From Chloracidobacterium sp. (GTDB lineage Bacteria; Acidobacteriota; Blastocatellia; Pyrinomonadales; Pyrinomonadaceae), in assembly GCA_016716305.1 (NCBI GenBank), contig JADJWP010000001.1, positions 372,001 to 436,000 of the forward strand: DNA of 64,000 nucleotides, read 5' to 3'. Below are positions 36,759 to 45,949 of the stretch, in pieces (within the stretch, counting starts at the first letter, position 1; each line of letters opens with the position of its first letter). The translations under genes were made by a program, and so were the position numbers. The notes below the pieces were generated by a model. It had not been told where the DNA came from. It saw nothing but the letters and a program-made list of their open reading frames with translations, and searched no databases.

Positions 36759-37013
36759 GTGAAATTAGCATTTAAGTTAATCTTCGGCTTAATTTACACC
36801 GTTGTGTACGTTGTTCTCGCAGTTGATAGTACAGGTGGCGGACATGGAGCTTTTATTTTTTTTGCACCACTTTTCACCTGGCCCTTGATTCTGATGGCCC
36901 TCGGGCTTACCACCAGAGTCAATAACTCGATAGTGCGCATATTGGTACCAATGCTGCTAATCGTTTCATACATCAGTATTAACAATGTTTCTGGACGAGT
37001 GCATTCACGGTGA
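36759..37013 (+). CDS. Small membrane protein in Rhs island
   Basis: An 84-residue protein with three predicted transmembrane helices (LIFGLIYTVVYVVLAV, IFFAPLFTWPLILMALGL and ILVPMLLIVSYISI). The GTG at 36759 is chosen because GGGAGG stands just before it. No family is recognised. Its place after a YD-repeat scrap and its AT-rich bases suggest an orphan immunity gene. A second small frame overlaps its end. Confidence 0.5.
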   Translation: MKLAFKLIFGLIYTVVYVVLAVDSTGGGHGAFIFFAPLFTWPLILMALGLTTRVNNSIVRILVPMLLIVSYISINNVSGRVHSR

Positions 37014-37146
37014 TGGTTCGGTCCAACGCCGTTGGGAAATGTCGCCTTATTTCGTAATACTAATTCTTGGCTGGTACTTCGCGGGTCAGTTAATTATTTG
37101 GGCGACGTACATTCTCGAGTTGCGGCGGCAAAACCGGTTAGATTGA
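36985..37146 (+). CDS. Possible 53-residue single-helix membrane protein
   Basis: An open frame from the ATG at 36985, overlapping the end of the previous gene by 29 bp. It has one strong hydrophobic helix (YFVILILGWYFAGQLIIWAT) flanked by charged residues (ELRRQNRLD at the C end). It could be a partner of the previous gene; no ribosome site is clear. Chance cannot be ruled out. Confidence 0.3.
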   Translation: MFLDECIHGDGSVQRRWEMSPYFVILILGWYFAGQLIIWATYILELRRQNRLD

Positions 37147-37203
37147 ATTTTACATTCCAAAGATGGGCCAAGGAGCAGTCTCTTACACAACTTCGCCCGA
37201 GCA

Positions 37204-37696
37204 TTGGTCGAGCAGACCTATCCCTCAGGCCGGAAGTTGAAGAACGTGCTCGACGCGAGCGGTGATCTCTCGATGGTTCAGAGTCCGGTGCATGGACGCC
37301 GCGGCAGGCGCGGACGCCGACTGCGCCGCACAGGCCGGCCTCTGGAACTACGCAAAGAATTTCACCTACAACGCGGCTGGTGCTGTGACGAGCATGCAAC
37401 TGGGCAATGGAAGATGGGAATCTACGCAATTTAATTCAAGATTGCAGCCCACGCAGATCGCACTCGGTGTAACGCAGGGAGCGACGAACTTGCTCGATCT
37501 GGATTATTCGTACGGCACGACGGCGAATAACGGGAATTTGTTGTCGCAGACGATCACGGTTCCGACGGTGGGAACAAATACAGGCTTTTCGGCGGTGCAG
37601 ACGTACAATTACGACAGCCTGAATCGGTTGAAGGACGCGACCGAGATGCTGACGCCGCACGGTGGCTCCGCAACACAATCGTGGAAGCAGACGTGA
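37204..37696 (+). pseudogene. Rhs/YD-repeat fragment
   Basis: YD-repeat coding remains in two frames. First LVEQTYPSGRKLKNVLDASG, then from about 37290 AGLWNYAKNFTYNAAGAVTS, RWESTQFNSRLQPTQIALG, and YNYDSLNRLKDATE. These are standard YD-repeat phrases. It has no start and no toxin end; the frame stops at 37696 after GGSATQSWKQT. A frame break lies near 37285-37295. Confidence 0.8.
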
Positions 37697-37715
37697 CACC
37701 GTTTAATATTGTTCT

Positions 37716-39933
37716 TCAGGGTTCACTTATTCCCTTGCAGATTTCCGCGGATGTCTTTGCCGCACACACGATCTTTTTCAACTCGGTGAGTTGCTCTCGA
37801 AGACTGTCGATCTCCGCTTGCTGCTGCTTCACCGCATTCACGAGGACCGTAGTGATCTGTTTGTACTTGACTCCTTCGATCTCGCCTTTCGCGTTTTGAG
37901 TCGCAAGAGCGAGAACCGACAGTTGCAACCTCCTCCGCAGCAAAGCCTATGTCAAGAAGCCCGCCGCTATTCCACTGGAATGCGATAGGCCTCAGGCGGC
38001 GCACGACCTCAAGACCACGGTCATAAGGTTCGACATTTGATTTGTAACGCAGGCTGGACGGCACGAGGGCAGATTGAAAGTTGCGGCGTTCTGACAAACA
38101 TCTATCGAACCACCCGACGGTGACAGCGTCGCACGCAGAAAGCCATAGACGACGACATCATCACCAAGTGAGCCGCTGGGATTCGCGAAGTTGCGTCCGA
38201 GGACTATCGTGTTGCTCGTGCTGACAACCGCCTCTGCGCCGATCGCCGTTGCATGGCTTACTATCCCCGACGTATTGGCGTTCCATCCGATCACAGTGTT
38301 GGCGTCACCGACCGTATTCGCCTTTCCGGCCTGATAGCCGTAGAACGTATTCGCATTTCCGGTAGTGGTCATCTGGCCAGCTTCATAGCCGGCGTAAGTG
38401 TTGTATAGACCGTCGGTATTCCCGTATCCGGCCTGATATCCGAGAAACGTGTTGTTACTGCCAACCGTATTGCTTGCTCCAGACCCCGTGCCAAAGAATG
38501 AATTTGTCGAGCCGGTCGTATTCGACACGCCTGCCGCATACCCAAAGAAGGAGTTGTTGAGCCCTGGTCGTGTTTACTCGGCCCGCTACTTTTCCGAAAA
38601 AGGCATTCTGGCTCCCGGTCGTATTTGTAAGACCTGCGAAGTATCCGAAAAACGAATTGTTGATCCCGCTGTTTGAGGCTCCGGCCTCGTAGCCAAAGAA
38701 TGAATTATCGCTGCCGGTGTTGTTCCTTCCGGCGAGGGCGCCAAAGAACGAATTGTGTTCTCCTAAGGTGTTGGACGATCCCGCCCGAAAACCGAAGTAG
38801 GAATTTGACGAGCCGTTCGTGTTCAAATCTCCCGCAGCATATCCAAAGAACGAATTTCGATCTCCCTGCCAGTTGGCTTTGCCGGCTTCGCTTCCGAAAA
38901 ACGCGTTCTCGTCGCCAGTATTCGCCTCGCCCGCGAGATAGCCGAAAAAAGAGTTACCGGACGCGTTTGAATTTGTCGCGCCCGCGCGATAACCGAAAAA
39001 GGAATTGTTTGAGGTCGTGCTGTTCTCGCCTGCTCCGCTGCCGAAGAACGAGTTGAACGCGCCGGCCAAATTCAATAATCCGCTATGCCGTCCGAAATAC
39101 GAATTGTGACTTCCGGTCGTGTTGATATCACCGGCCCGCATTCCGAAGAACGAATTGTTCGAGCCCGTCGTATTCACGCGGCCGGCAGACGAGCCGAAAA
39201 ATGAATTTGCCGCCCCCAAGCTGTTCGCATTGCCGGTGTTCGTTCCAAAGTAGGAGTTATCAACTCCGCCCGGGCCACCTGCGTTCAATCCGACGAACAG
39301 CGTGTTCGATCCCGGCCCGATCCCAATGAGGCGGAAGCCGCCGTAGTTGAATTGCGCCGCCGAGACGATATTCGCCGACATGTTTCCGGTGATGCTGAAG
39401 TTTGCGTTCTGAATGAACGCGGAGTTCTGAATGTAGTTTGTGCTGCCGGCAAGGGGTGTACGCGCGTTGCTCATCCTCGGATCGTTTGTCAGAACGAATT
39501 GATCTGCGGCGATGCCGCCGAGTTGGAAGGCGTTTTCCGCGATCGCGCTTTTTATCGAATATGGGGCTGAATTTACTTGTACGCGAGGAGACAATGCTTG
39601 AAAAGTGCCGGTCCCGGCGGGACGCAGAGAAATTTCGAGCCATCGATTCGAGCCGGGAAACTGTGCACCGAAGTCGAGTCGGAGTGCGAATATTCCGTTT
39701 GTTACGGCTATGTTCGGGCGAGACAAGCTCGCGATAGGCGTACCGCCCGTCTCGACCGAATACAAACTGACGATGAAATCATAGCTGCCCGTTGCCGGCG
39801 TCATACCATCATTCAATTTGCCCTGATATGTGAACTCGGTCGTTTGCGCCCCCGCGGCAAGGGCCGAAAACAAAAGAATTGCAAGACAAAGCGGACCGAT
39901 CGCGTTAGTAGGCGACACTCGATTACTGTTCAT
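37716..39933 (-). pseudogene. Repeat-rich surface protein with S74 self-cleaving chaperone domain, three frame breaks
   Basis: A long exported fibre-like protein on the strand opposite the Rhs pieces. From the ATG at 39933: signal peptide (IGPLCLAILLFSALAAGAQ), a beta domain (about 30-140), then about 20 tandem repeats of 16-17 residues with the phrase NSFFGYxAGxxNTTGS. The end is an intramolecular-chaperone S74 domain: SSLRYKSNVEPYDRG (Ser and Lys of the self-cleavage site), LRPIAFQWNSGG and a coiled coil (NAVKQQQAEIDSLREQL). Breaks lie near 38561-38567, 38060-38085 and 37915-37930. Mended, about 735 residues. S74 domains trimerise fibres and then cut themselves off. Confidence 0.82.
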
Positions 39934-40270
39934 TATCTTTTACTTCTCCTTTGGAAGAGATCTTTTCGATCTGAAAGTGAGACGGACTGTCGAGGACCTT
40001 ATTGATCGATCCATCGGTTGCAGTCGCCGGCTCCTCGATCGGTTCATTGCGTTCTGCACGATAGGTTCGACGATGGATCACAGTTCTTGTCCAAAGCTCG
40101 ACCCGTATAGTGATGCGATTGGTCATCCGCAAAATGTTTGATTTAGTCGGATCGTTTGTTAAAATCCGGCTATCCAGTTTATTCCCGCCGTGATTTCGTA
40201 TTTTTACCGGCGGCTGTCGAAAAATCCTGAATTTTGCGCGGAATTTTTCCGAAAAATTCCAAATAACGCG
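39934..40270. other. Divergent intergenic region
   Basis: 337 bp between the starts of the S74-type gene (minus) and the winged-helix/PD40 gene (plus). It should hold both promoters. A 69-residue minus-strand frame (39923-40132) overlaps the S74 start, but its product has no recognisable feature. I see no RNA gene. Confidence 0.5.
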
Positions 40271-42442
40271 ATGACATCTGCGGCGAGAGAGTATTACTTC
40301 TTCGACGAATTTCGGCTCGACCTTCCGAAGCGGAGGCTGGAGCGTGACGGCGAGGCAATACCGCTCAAGCCAAAGGCCTTCGACCTGTTATTGGTCCTTG
40401 TAGAAAACTCCGGACAATTGATGTCGAAGGATGATCTGTTTCAGCTTGTCTGGAGTGACCGGATCGTCGAGGAATCAAATCTCTCTGTCCATATGGCGCA
40501 GATCCGGAAGGCTCTCGGTGAATCGGCGAAGCGGCCTCGGTATATATTGACGGTGTCGGGTGAGGGCTACAGATTCGTCGGGAACGTTCATACGAACGCT
40601 GACCCCGAATGTGAAGAGATATTTGAGCAACAGACCTTTGCAAGCATCGTCCTGGAATCCGACGTCGTTGATGAGCGTCCCGTTCAGACCGAAAACAATC
40701 GTCGTTGGGCAAATGGGCGACCACTTATCGTCGTATTTGGGTTGCTTGTCATATTTCTCCTCACGATTTTCGGCGGCTTTCTCATGCAGGATCGCTTTGC
40801 TGCCAAGACACAGATCCCGTTCCAGCGCTTCAGCATCAAGCGGCTGACGAATAATGGAAAAGTGACGTATGCATCCCTATCACCGGACGGAAAATTGTTT
40901 GCCTATTCAAAAGAACACAGAGACGGTCGCGCCAGCCTATGGCTCGGGCACGTCAACGGAACGAGTGAAGTACAGCTCCGCGAACCGGCCGAGGTCACTT
41001 ACGCGTTCATCAAATTCGCCCCGGACGGTAGTACCTTGTATTATGTCGCGATCGACCTAAACCGTGCTTCAGCGCTTTTCAAAATGCCAGTGCTGGGCGG
41101 AAAGGCAGATAAGATCAAGGACGAGATCAATTTCATCTCGTTCGCGCCGTCGGGCGAAGAATTTGTTTTCGTTCGAAACGAAGCCGACAGGTCGACATTG
41201 AAGATAGCCGACTTGAGGGGAAACGAACGCGAATTGATCTCGCGCCCTCGAAGTCTTGAATTCAACGCCCGAACTCCGGCGTGGTCGCCCGACGGAAAGA
41301 TGATCGCTGTCGCCGCTTTCGCTAAAGAGAACGCCGAAACGCAGGAAATCCTTATCGTCACGGTCGACGACGGGTCGATATCACGACTGACCGGTCTCGG
41401 GTGGCAACTCTACAGGTCGCTCGTCTGGCGAAATGACGCCAACGGGCTGATCGCGGTCGGATCCGAAAGAAGCCTGACCGTTAGTTCCCGGCTTTGGCAC
41501 ATCAGCTACCCGACGGGCGAAGCAAGACCGATCTTAAGCGATCTCAACGCTTACGGTCAGCTTCTCGACTTATCAGCCGACGACACGTCGCTGCTTGCCG
41601 TGCAAGCGCAACATCAATCGAACGTCTGGATCGCACCGGCGGACGATCTAGCCGCGGCGGAACAGATCACGTTCGACTCGCTTGGCACGACAAACGGTTG
41701 GTACGGAGTAGATTGGCTACCTGGAAGACGGCTCGTATACACGTCATTTGTGGACGGCAACATAAGTCTATGGACAATGGCAGCCGACGGTTCCGGACCA
41801 GTTCAGCTCACCTCGGGGGCGAACGACTTTCACATAAGTTCGTCCGAAGTCTGCGGGTGCGTCGTCTTCGAATCGGATCGGGGTGCGAGCAAACAGATCT
41901 GGAGCGTTAACTTCGACGGAAGCGATCTTCGTCAGGTCACGAACTCCGGTAAGAACGTACAGCCTCATATATCACCTGATGGACAGTGGATCACATTCGC
42001 ATCTACACGGGGCGATAGTCACGGACTCTGGATGATCTCAACCACACGCGGCGAAGAGATCCTTGTGCTGGATAAATCGGTTGCATTCCCACGCTGGTCG
42101 CCCGACGGGAGGTCCATTGCTTTCCATTCAACGCGCAAGGGTGCCATAACGATCGCCGTTGTTCCGATCGATGGAGCCGGGCCTTTGCGTGAGTACCCGA
42201 CGCCGCGGCTTGCGAATCTGAATTTAGGCGTTCGATGGACACCAGACGGCAAAGCGATAACCTATCGAGACTGGGCGAACGGTATATGGCGTCAGGATAT
42301 TGCGGGCGGCGAACCGCAGCGACTCGCCGGTTTGCCGGAAGAGAAGGTCTACGCATACGCGTGGTCGCTAAGCGGCCACGAGATCGCATTTACTCGCGGA
42401 CAGGAGATCCGAGATGTTGTCCTTTTGAGTATGGAAAAGTAA
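40271..42442 (+). CDS. Membrane winged-helix regulator with PD40 beta-propeller (CadC/TolB-like)
   Basis: A 723-residue one-component regulator. The N-terminal OmpR-type winged helix (about 10-105) shows FRLDLPKRRLERDGEAIPLK, NSGQLMSKDDLFQLVW and ESNLSVHMAQIRKAL. One transmembrane helix follows (about 155-178, LIVVFGLLVIFLLTIFGGFL). The rest (about 190-720) is a TolB/PD40 propeller with repeats such as LSPDGKLFAYS, WSPDGKMIAVA, ISPDGQWITFAS and WSPDGRSIAFHS. The propeller would sense something outside the membrane. The ATG at 40271 is preferred to a GTG at 40190. Intact, unlike its neighbours; it may control the nearby surface genes. Confidence 0.88.
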   Translation: MTSAAREYYFFDEFRLDLPKRRLERDGEAIPLKPKAFDLLLVLVENSGQLMSKDDLFQLVWSDRIVEESNLSVHMAQIRKALGESAKRPRYILTVSGEGYRFVGNVHTNADPECEEIFEQQTFASIVLESDVVDERPVQTENNRRWANGRPLIVVFGLLVIFLLTIFGGFLMQDRFAAKTQIPFQRFSIKRLTNNGKVTYASLSPDGKLFAYSKEHRDGRASLWLGHVNGTSEVQLREPAEVTYAFIKFAPDGSTLYYVAIDLNRASALFKMPVLGGKADKIKDEINFISFAPSGEEFVFVRNEADRSTLKIADLRGNERELISRPRSLEFNARTPAWSPDGKMIAVAAFAKENAETQEILIVTVDDGSISRLTGLGWQLYRSLVWRNDANGLIAVGSERSLTVSSRLWHISYPTGEARPILSDLNAYGQLLDLSADDTSLLAVQAQHQSNVWIAPADDLAAAEQITFDSLGTTNGWYGVDWLPGRRLVYTSFVDGNISLWTMAADGSGPVQLTSGANDFHISSSEVCGCVVFESDRGASKQIWSVNFDGSDLRQVTNSGKNVQPHISPDGQWITFASTRGDSHGLWMISTTRGEEILVLDKSVAFPRWSPDGRSIAFHSTRKGAITIAVVPIDGAGPLREYPTPRLANLNLGVRWTPDGKAITYRDWANGIWRQDIAGGEPQRLAGLPEEKVYAYAWSLSGHEIAFTRGQEIRDVVLLSMEK

Positions 42443-42715
42443 TCTTGGCAGGTCGGTTGAACGGCGAAGATTTGTATAAAGGTTCTATCGAACATCGATT
42501 TCGATTTGTTCAGTATCCAGGCCACTTAACTTCTACAACTGCAACTGCGGTCATCCAACCGCTCGATCCGTGTCAGGGACGGCGAGGAAGAAGAATGGGG
42601 CGAATGGAAGACGTCGCACCGGCCCGAGCAGCGGAGCGGCGAAACGCTGAAATACACGACCTACAACTACAACCCGGACGACAGCATCCTAAACATCACG
42701 GACGGCCGCGGCGTC

Positions 42716-45025
42716 GTGACAAACTACATATACAATTCGAGAGGGCTGGTCGAGGAGATGAACTGGGACGTCGGTGAGACGGGCGTGACGGACGCCCACG
42801 ATGTCGAGTTCGGCTACGACGCTCTCGGCAACCGGACATCGATGACCGACGGCCTCGGGACGGTCGCTTACGAATACGATCCCCTTTCGAGGATGACCGC
42901 CGAGACCCGTGTCTTTTCGGACACGCTGCCGAATAAGCCCACCGGCAATTACCGGATCGGCTACGAATACACGATCGGCGGTCGGCTTGGGTCCCTCACC
43001 GACCCCTTCGGTTATCGGGTCGACTACGCATACGACAAGCTCTCGCGGCTGCAGGCCGTGGACAGCCCGACGGCATTCAACGGAATATCGACCTATGCCG
43101 AAGATCCGGTTTACGATGCCCGCGGAACTCTGAGAGGCCTTTCTTACGGAAACGGGACGGAGATGAGCGTCACAGGTTTCAACGGCAAGCTCCAGGCGAC
43201 GGGGTTCGAGGTCAAGAAGGACGCGACGGCGATCATCGGCAAGGAGTACGAGTTCTATGCTGACGGGGCGTTGAAGTTCGTCGACGACGCAATGGACGAA
43301 GCCTTCGACCGGAGCTACAAGTACGATCATATGGGCCGTACGGTCGAGGCAAAGGCGGGGACGGCGGCAAGGGGCGAATCGCCGACCGGCCCGCATAACT
43401 TCGATCAACCGTATTCGCGGACGTATCAGCACGACGCATTCGGAAAGATCACTGCTTTCACCGGGTTCTTCTACGGGAGCGAATCGAACCTGACCGTCAG
43501 CTTCACGAACGGCCGCAATTCGAACTGGACTTACGACAGCGACGGCAACGTCACGGCCGACCTGGACGGGAGCTACGATTTCGATGCCGCCGGAAGGCTC
43601 GTCGAAATCGTCCCGACGGATATCGACGACGAGAACATAGACACCCTTCCGGTCGAGAACCATTTCGACGGGAACGGAGACCTGGCAAAGCTTGTCCGCA
43701 ACGCGGGATCGACCGACCCGGACGAGATAACGAATTACTACATCCGCTCGACGATTCTGAACAGGGTCATCAGCGAGACGACGGGCGCGGGAGCCAAGCA
43801 GAAGACGTTCATTCCCGCGAACGGCGTGACGCTAGCCGAGCAGAGCATTTTTTACGGCGAGTCAGCGGTGGAAACGATCAGGTTCATCCACCAGGACGCG
43901 AGCGGCTCGGGAGTTCAGCAGACGCTTGCCAACGGGACTGCGGCGGGGGGCGTGATGCGAACGGGCGAATACGACGCGATGGGCCGCAACGTCGCCGACC
44001 CGGGGCCTTATATTGCCCTCAACACCGAGATGCCGGGTGACGGCGGGTCGGGGATAGACCTCTTCGGCACGGGCGAAGGGTATCGTCCGGGGCGAAACAC
44101 ATATACCATAAACGGCCTGCCGGCTACCGAATCGCAGTTCATGATGGAAATAGAGAGCGGTCATATCGGCGGAACATTCGGCCTGATCGAAATGGCCGCG
44201 AGGATGTCGAAGGGGACGTATCTGGGTTCAAGGTACAGCTATGCTGATCATGCTGGAAGAACATGGGACGGCCTTGACAGAGATGCGGCATTTGGACTTC
44301 AACGCGAAACCCGCGGCATGATCACCCGACATGACTTCTACTTCGTCAACCCGATGGATAGCTCGTGGTCTGTGACTGCTCTGATTGTTCCGATAAGCCG
44401 GGCACTCGGGCAAGATATCGACGGGACTCCTAGAAAGGGTAAAAAGGGAGAGAATGCGTTCGAACGGTCTCTCCGAGCGTTTCTTCAGGATAATCCCAAT
44501 TGTCTTGGAAAGTTGAAGGAACTTGGTGTCACGAACATTGAAACTTATCTTGAACAAGCCACGGAAAATGGTCGCGATGCTTCTTCCGGAACTGGATATG
44601 CAGGACGAACGCTCGAAAGCCTCGGTTTCGCAAACACGGCGGATTTTCAATATGGCGATTTAAGCCAAACGCTTTCCACCTTTGCAGGAAACTATGGTGC
44701 TGGCGCTGTAGCTAATATTGCTACATCTACGGTCTATTACTTTGATCCGTACAATCAGCAAACAGCAGTTCAACGCGGACTTACGGTTTTTCATGAGGCA
44801 TTGCATCTTGCAATTCGAAACGGATCTCACATGGCAATTCTCGCGGTTCTCAAACTCGATCTGAAGCGAGAATATTCTCCGGGATTGGTAGAGTTCACTT
44901 TCGATCAAAGGACTCGGAAATGGATAACAGCACAAGGCCCTCCTACATATATGGGCGACAACTACTCCGCTGCGCAGACCATCAATAATTGGCTAAGTAA
45001 TAATTGCGGGGGTGAAAGAAATTGA
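42716..45025 (+). CDS. Rhs/YD-repeat protein with C-terminal HExxH toxin-like domain (cassette 1)
   Basis: A 769-residue YD-repeat protein without a normal N terminus: homologous sequence starts in frame at 42530, next to a stop, and the first usable start is the GTG at 42716. Repeats include YDALGNRTSMTDGLGTVAYE, YEYTIGGRLGSLTDPFGYRV and YDHMGRTVEAKAG. A pre-toxin stretch (YDAMGRNVADPGPY, then INGLPATESQFMMEI) leads to a variable end. That end holds FHEALHLAIRNGSH (His693, Glu694, His697), a zincin-type metal site. The end is more AT-rich than the repeats. A peptidase toxin is likely but unproven; its target is unknown. The next gene is a candidate immunity gene. Confidence 0.82.
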   Translation: MTNYIYNSRGLVEEMNWDVGETGVTDAHDVEFGYDALGNRTSMTDGLGTVAYEYDPLSRMTAETRVFSDTLPNKPTGNYRIGYEYTIGGRLGSLTDPFGYRVDYAYDKLSRLQAVDSPTAFNGISTYAEDPVYDARGTLRGLSYGNGTEMSVTGFNGKLQATGFEVKKDATAIIGKEYEFYADGALKFVDDAMDEAFDRSYKYDHMGRTVEAKAGTAARGESPTGPHNFDQPYSRTYQHDAFGKITAFTGFFYGSESNLTVSFTNGRNSNWTYDSDGNVTADLDGSYDFDAAGRLVEIVPTDIDDENIDTLPVENHFDGNGDLAKLVRNAGSTDPDEITNYYIRSTILNRVISETTGAGAKQKTFIPANGVTLAEQSIFYGESAVETIRFIHQDASGSGVQQTLANGTAAGGVMRTGEYDAMGRNVADPGPYIALNTEMPGDGGSGIDLFGTGEGYRPGRNTYTINGLPATESQFMMEIESGHIGGTFGLIEMAARMSKGTYLGSRYSYADHAGRTWDGLDRDAAFGLQRETRGMITRHDFYFVNPMDSSWSVTALIVPISRALGQDIDGTPRKGKKGENAFERSLRAFLQDNPNCLGKLKELGVTNIETYLEQATENGRDASSGTGYAGRTLESLGFANTADFQYGDLSQTLSTFAGNYGAGAVANIATSTVYYFDPYNQQTAVQRGLTVFHEALHLAIRNGSHMAILAVLKLDLKREYSPGLVEFTFDQRTRKWITAQGPPTYMGDNYSAAQTINNWLSNNCGGERN

Positions 45026-45858
45026 TTTGCAAGACTGCATTCGGTTTGCATATGAACATCCGCATTTTGGGCGGCGGGATCACTCTTTTTTTGTTTTTGA
45101 TTGGTCTTACAACACCGGTCGCGTTAGGGCAAAAACCAGATCCTGAGTTGGAAACCTTTCTTACCCGATTTCCAACACCACTCCTACGGGCAATTGCTCT
45201 TAACAACATTCCATGGCTAGAGTCTGAGATAAAGAAAGGTGCCGCAATCGATCCCGTTCCGGGCACGAAGATCGATAATAGTCCGTTATTCCTAGCAATT
45301 TCATTCAGACACTTCAGAATTCTGAACATTCTTCTCGAAAACAAAGCTAACGTAAACATAACTGGCCCGCTTGGGGAAACCCCCTTAATGCTTGCATTAT
45401 TCTATAAGGATTCAAAAGATTACATTAAGATTCTGTTAGAGGCAGGCGCAGACGTCAATGCAAAAAGTTCTGGTGGAACGTCTGTACTGATGACGGCTGC
45501 AGAATACGCTGACGTTGAGGTGTTGGACATGCTTCTTAATAAGAAGCCGGACGTCAACCACATAAATGAGAAAGGAATTACCGCCCTGATGGTCGCTAGT
45601 AATAATGCGGATGTTGTTAAGCGGTTGTTGAAGGCTGGCGCTCAACTCGAAAATAAAGACGTATACGGAGAGACAGCCGTTTTTCATGCGATTAGGGAAC
45701 ATAGATTGGAAAAGTTAAAGACGCTGATCCAAGCCGGTGCGAGAAAAGAGATAGCTAATCAGGACGGATTAACGCCGGAGGCCTTGGTGAAACAAATCTC
45801 TGACGCCTCACTCCGTGAGCAAATGCTTGCAATTCTCGATCGTTCAGATCGGAATTAG
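45022..45858 (+). CDS. Exported ankyrin-repeat protein, candidate immunity to cassette 1
   Basis: A 278-residue protein with a signal peptide (ITLFLFLIGLTTPVALGQ) and about six ankyrin repeats (for example GETPLMLALFYKDSKDYIKI, LLEAGADVNAKSSGGTSVLM, KGITALMVASNNADVVKRLL). The TTG at 45022 overlaps the toxin stop and has GGGGGTGA 6 nt upstream; an ATG at 45052 would also include the signal. Ankyrin proteins serve as immunity proteins for some polymorphic toxins. The close coupling to the toxin supports this, but binding is not shown. Confidence 0.78.
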   Translation: MICKTAFGLHMNIRILGGGITLFLFLIGLTTPVALGQKPDPELETFLTRFPTPLLRAIALNNIPWLESEIKKGAAIDPVPGTKIDNSPLFLAISFRHFRILNILLENKANVNITGPLGETPLMLALFYKDSKDYIKILLEAGADVNAKSSGGTSVLMTAAEYADVEVLDMLLNKKPDVNHINEKGITALMVASNNADVVKRLLKAGAQLENKDVYGETAVFHAIREHRLEKLKTLIQAGARKEIANQDGLTPEALVKQISDASLREQMLAILDRSDRN

Positions 45859-45949
45859 GTTCTTTTTATCAACACGAGTATGGTTTTGGCGACACGTCAA
45901 AAACTGCTTCTTCGAAGCATGATATGACGAGCCGGAAAACAGGACATAA

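Noticed and set aside
38500..39300. Regular short repeats that could be taken for a CRISPR array
   Set aside because: The repeats are about 48-51 bp, in frame, vary at third bases and code for NSFFGxxAG units with no constant spacers.
39923..40132. 69-residue minus-strand frame overlapping the start of the S74-type gene
   Set aside because: No recognisable feature and it lies where the promoter should be; could be real only if homologues are found.
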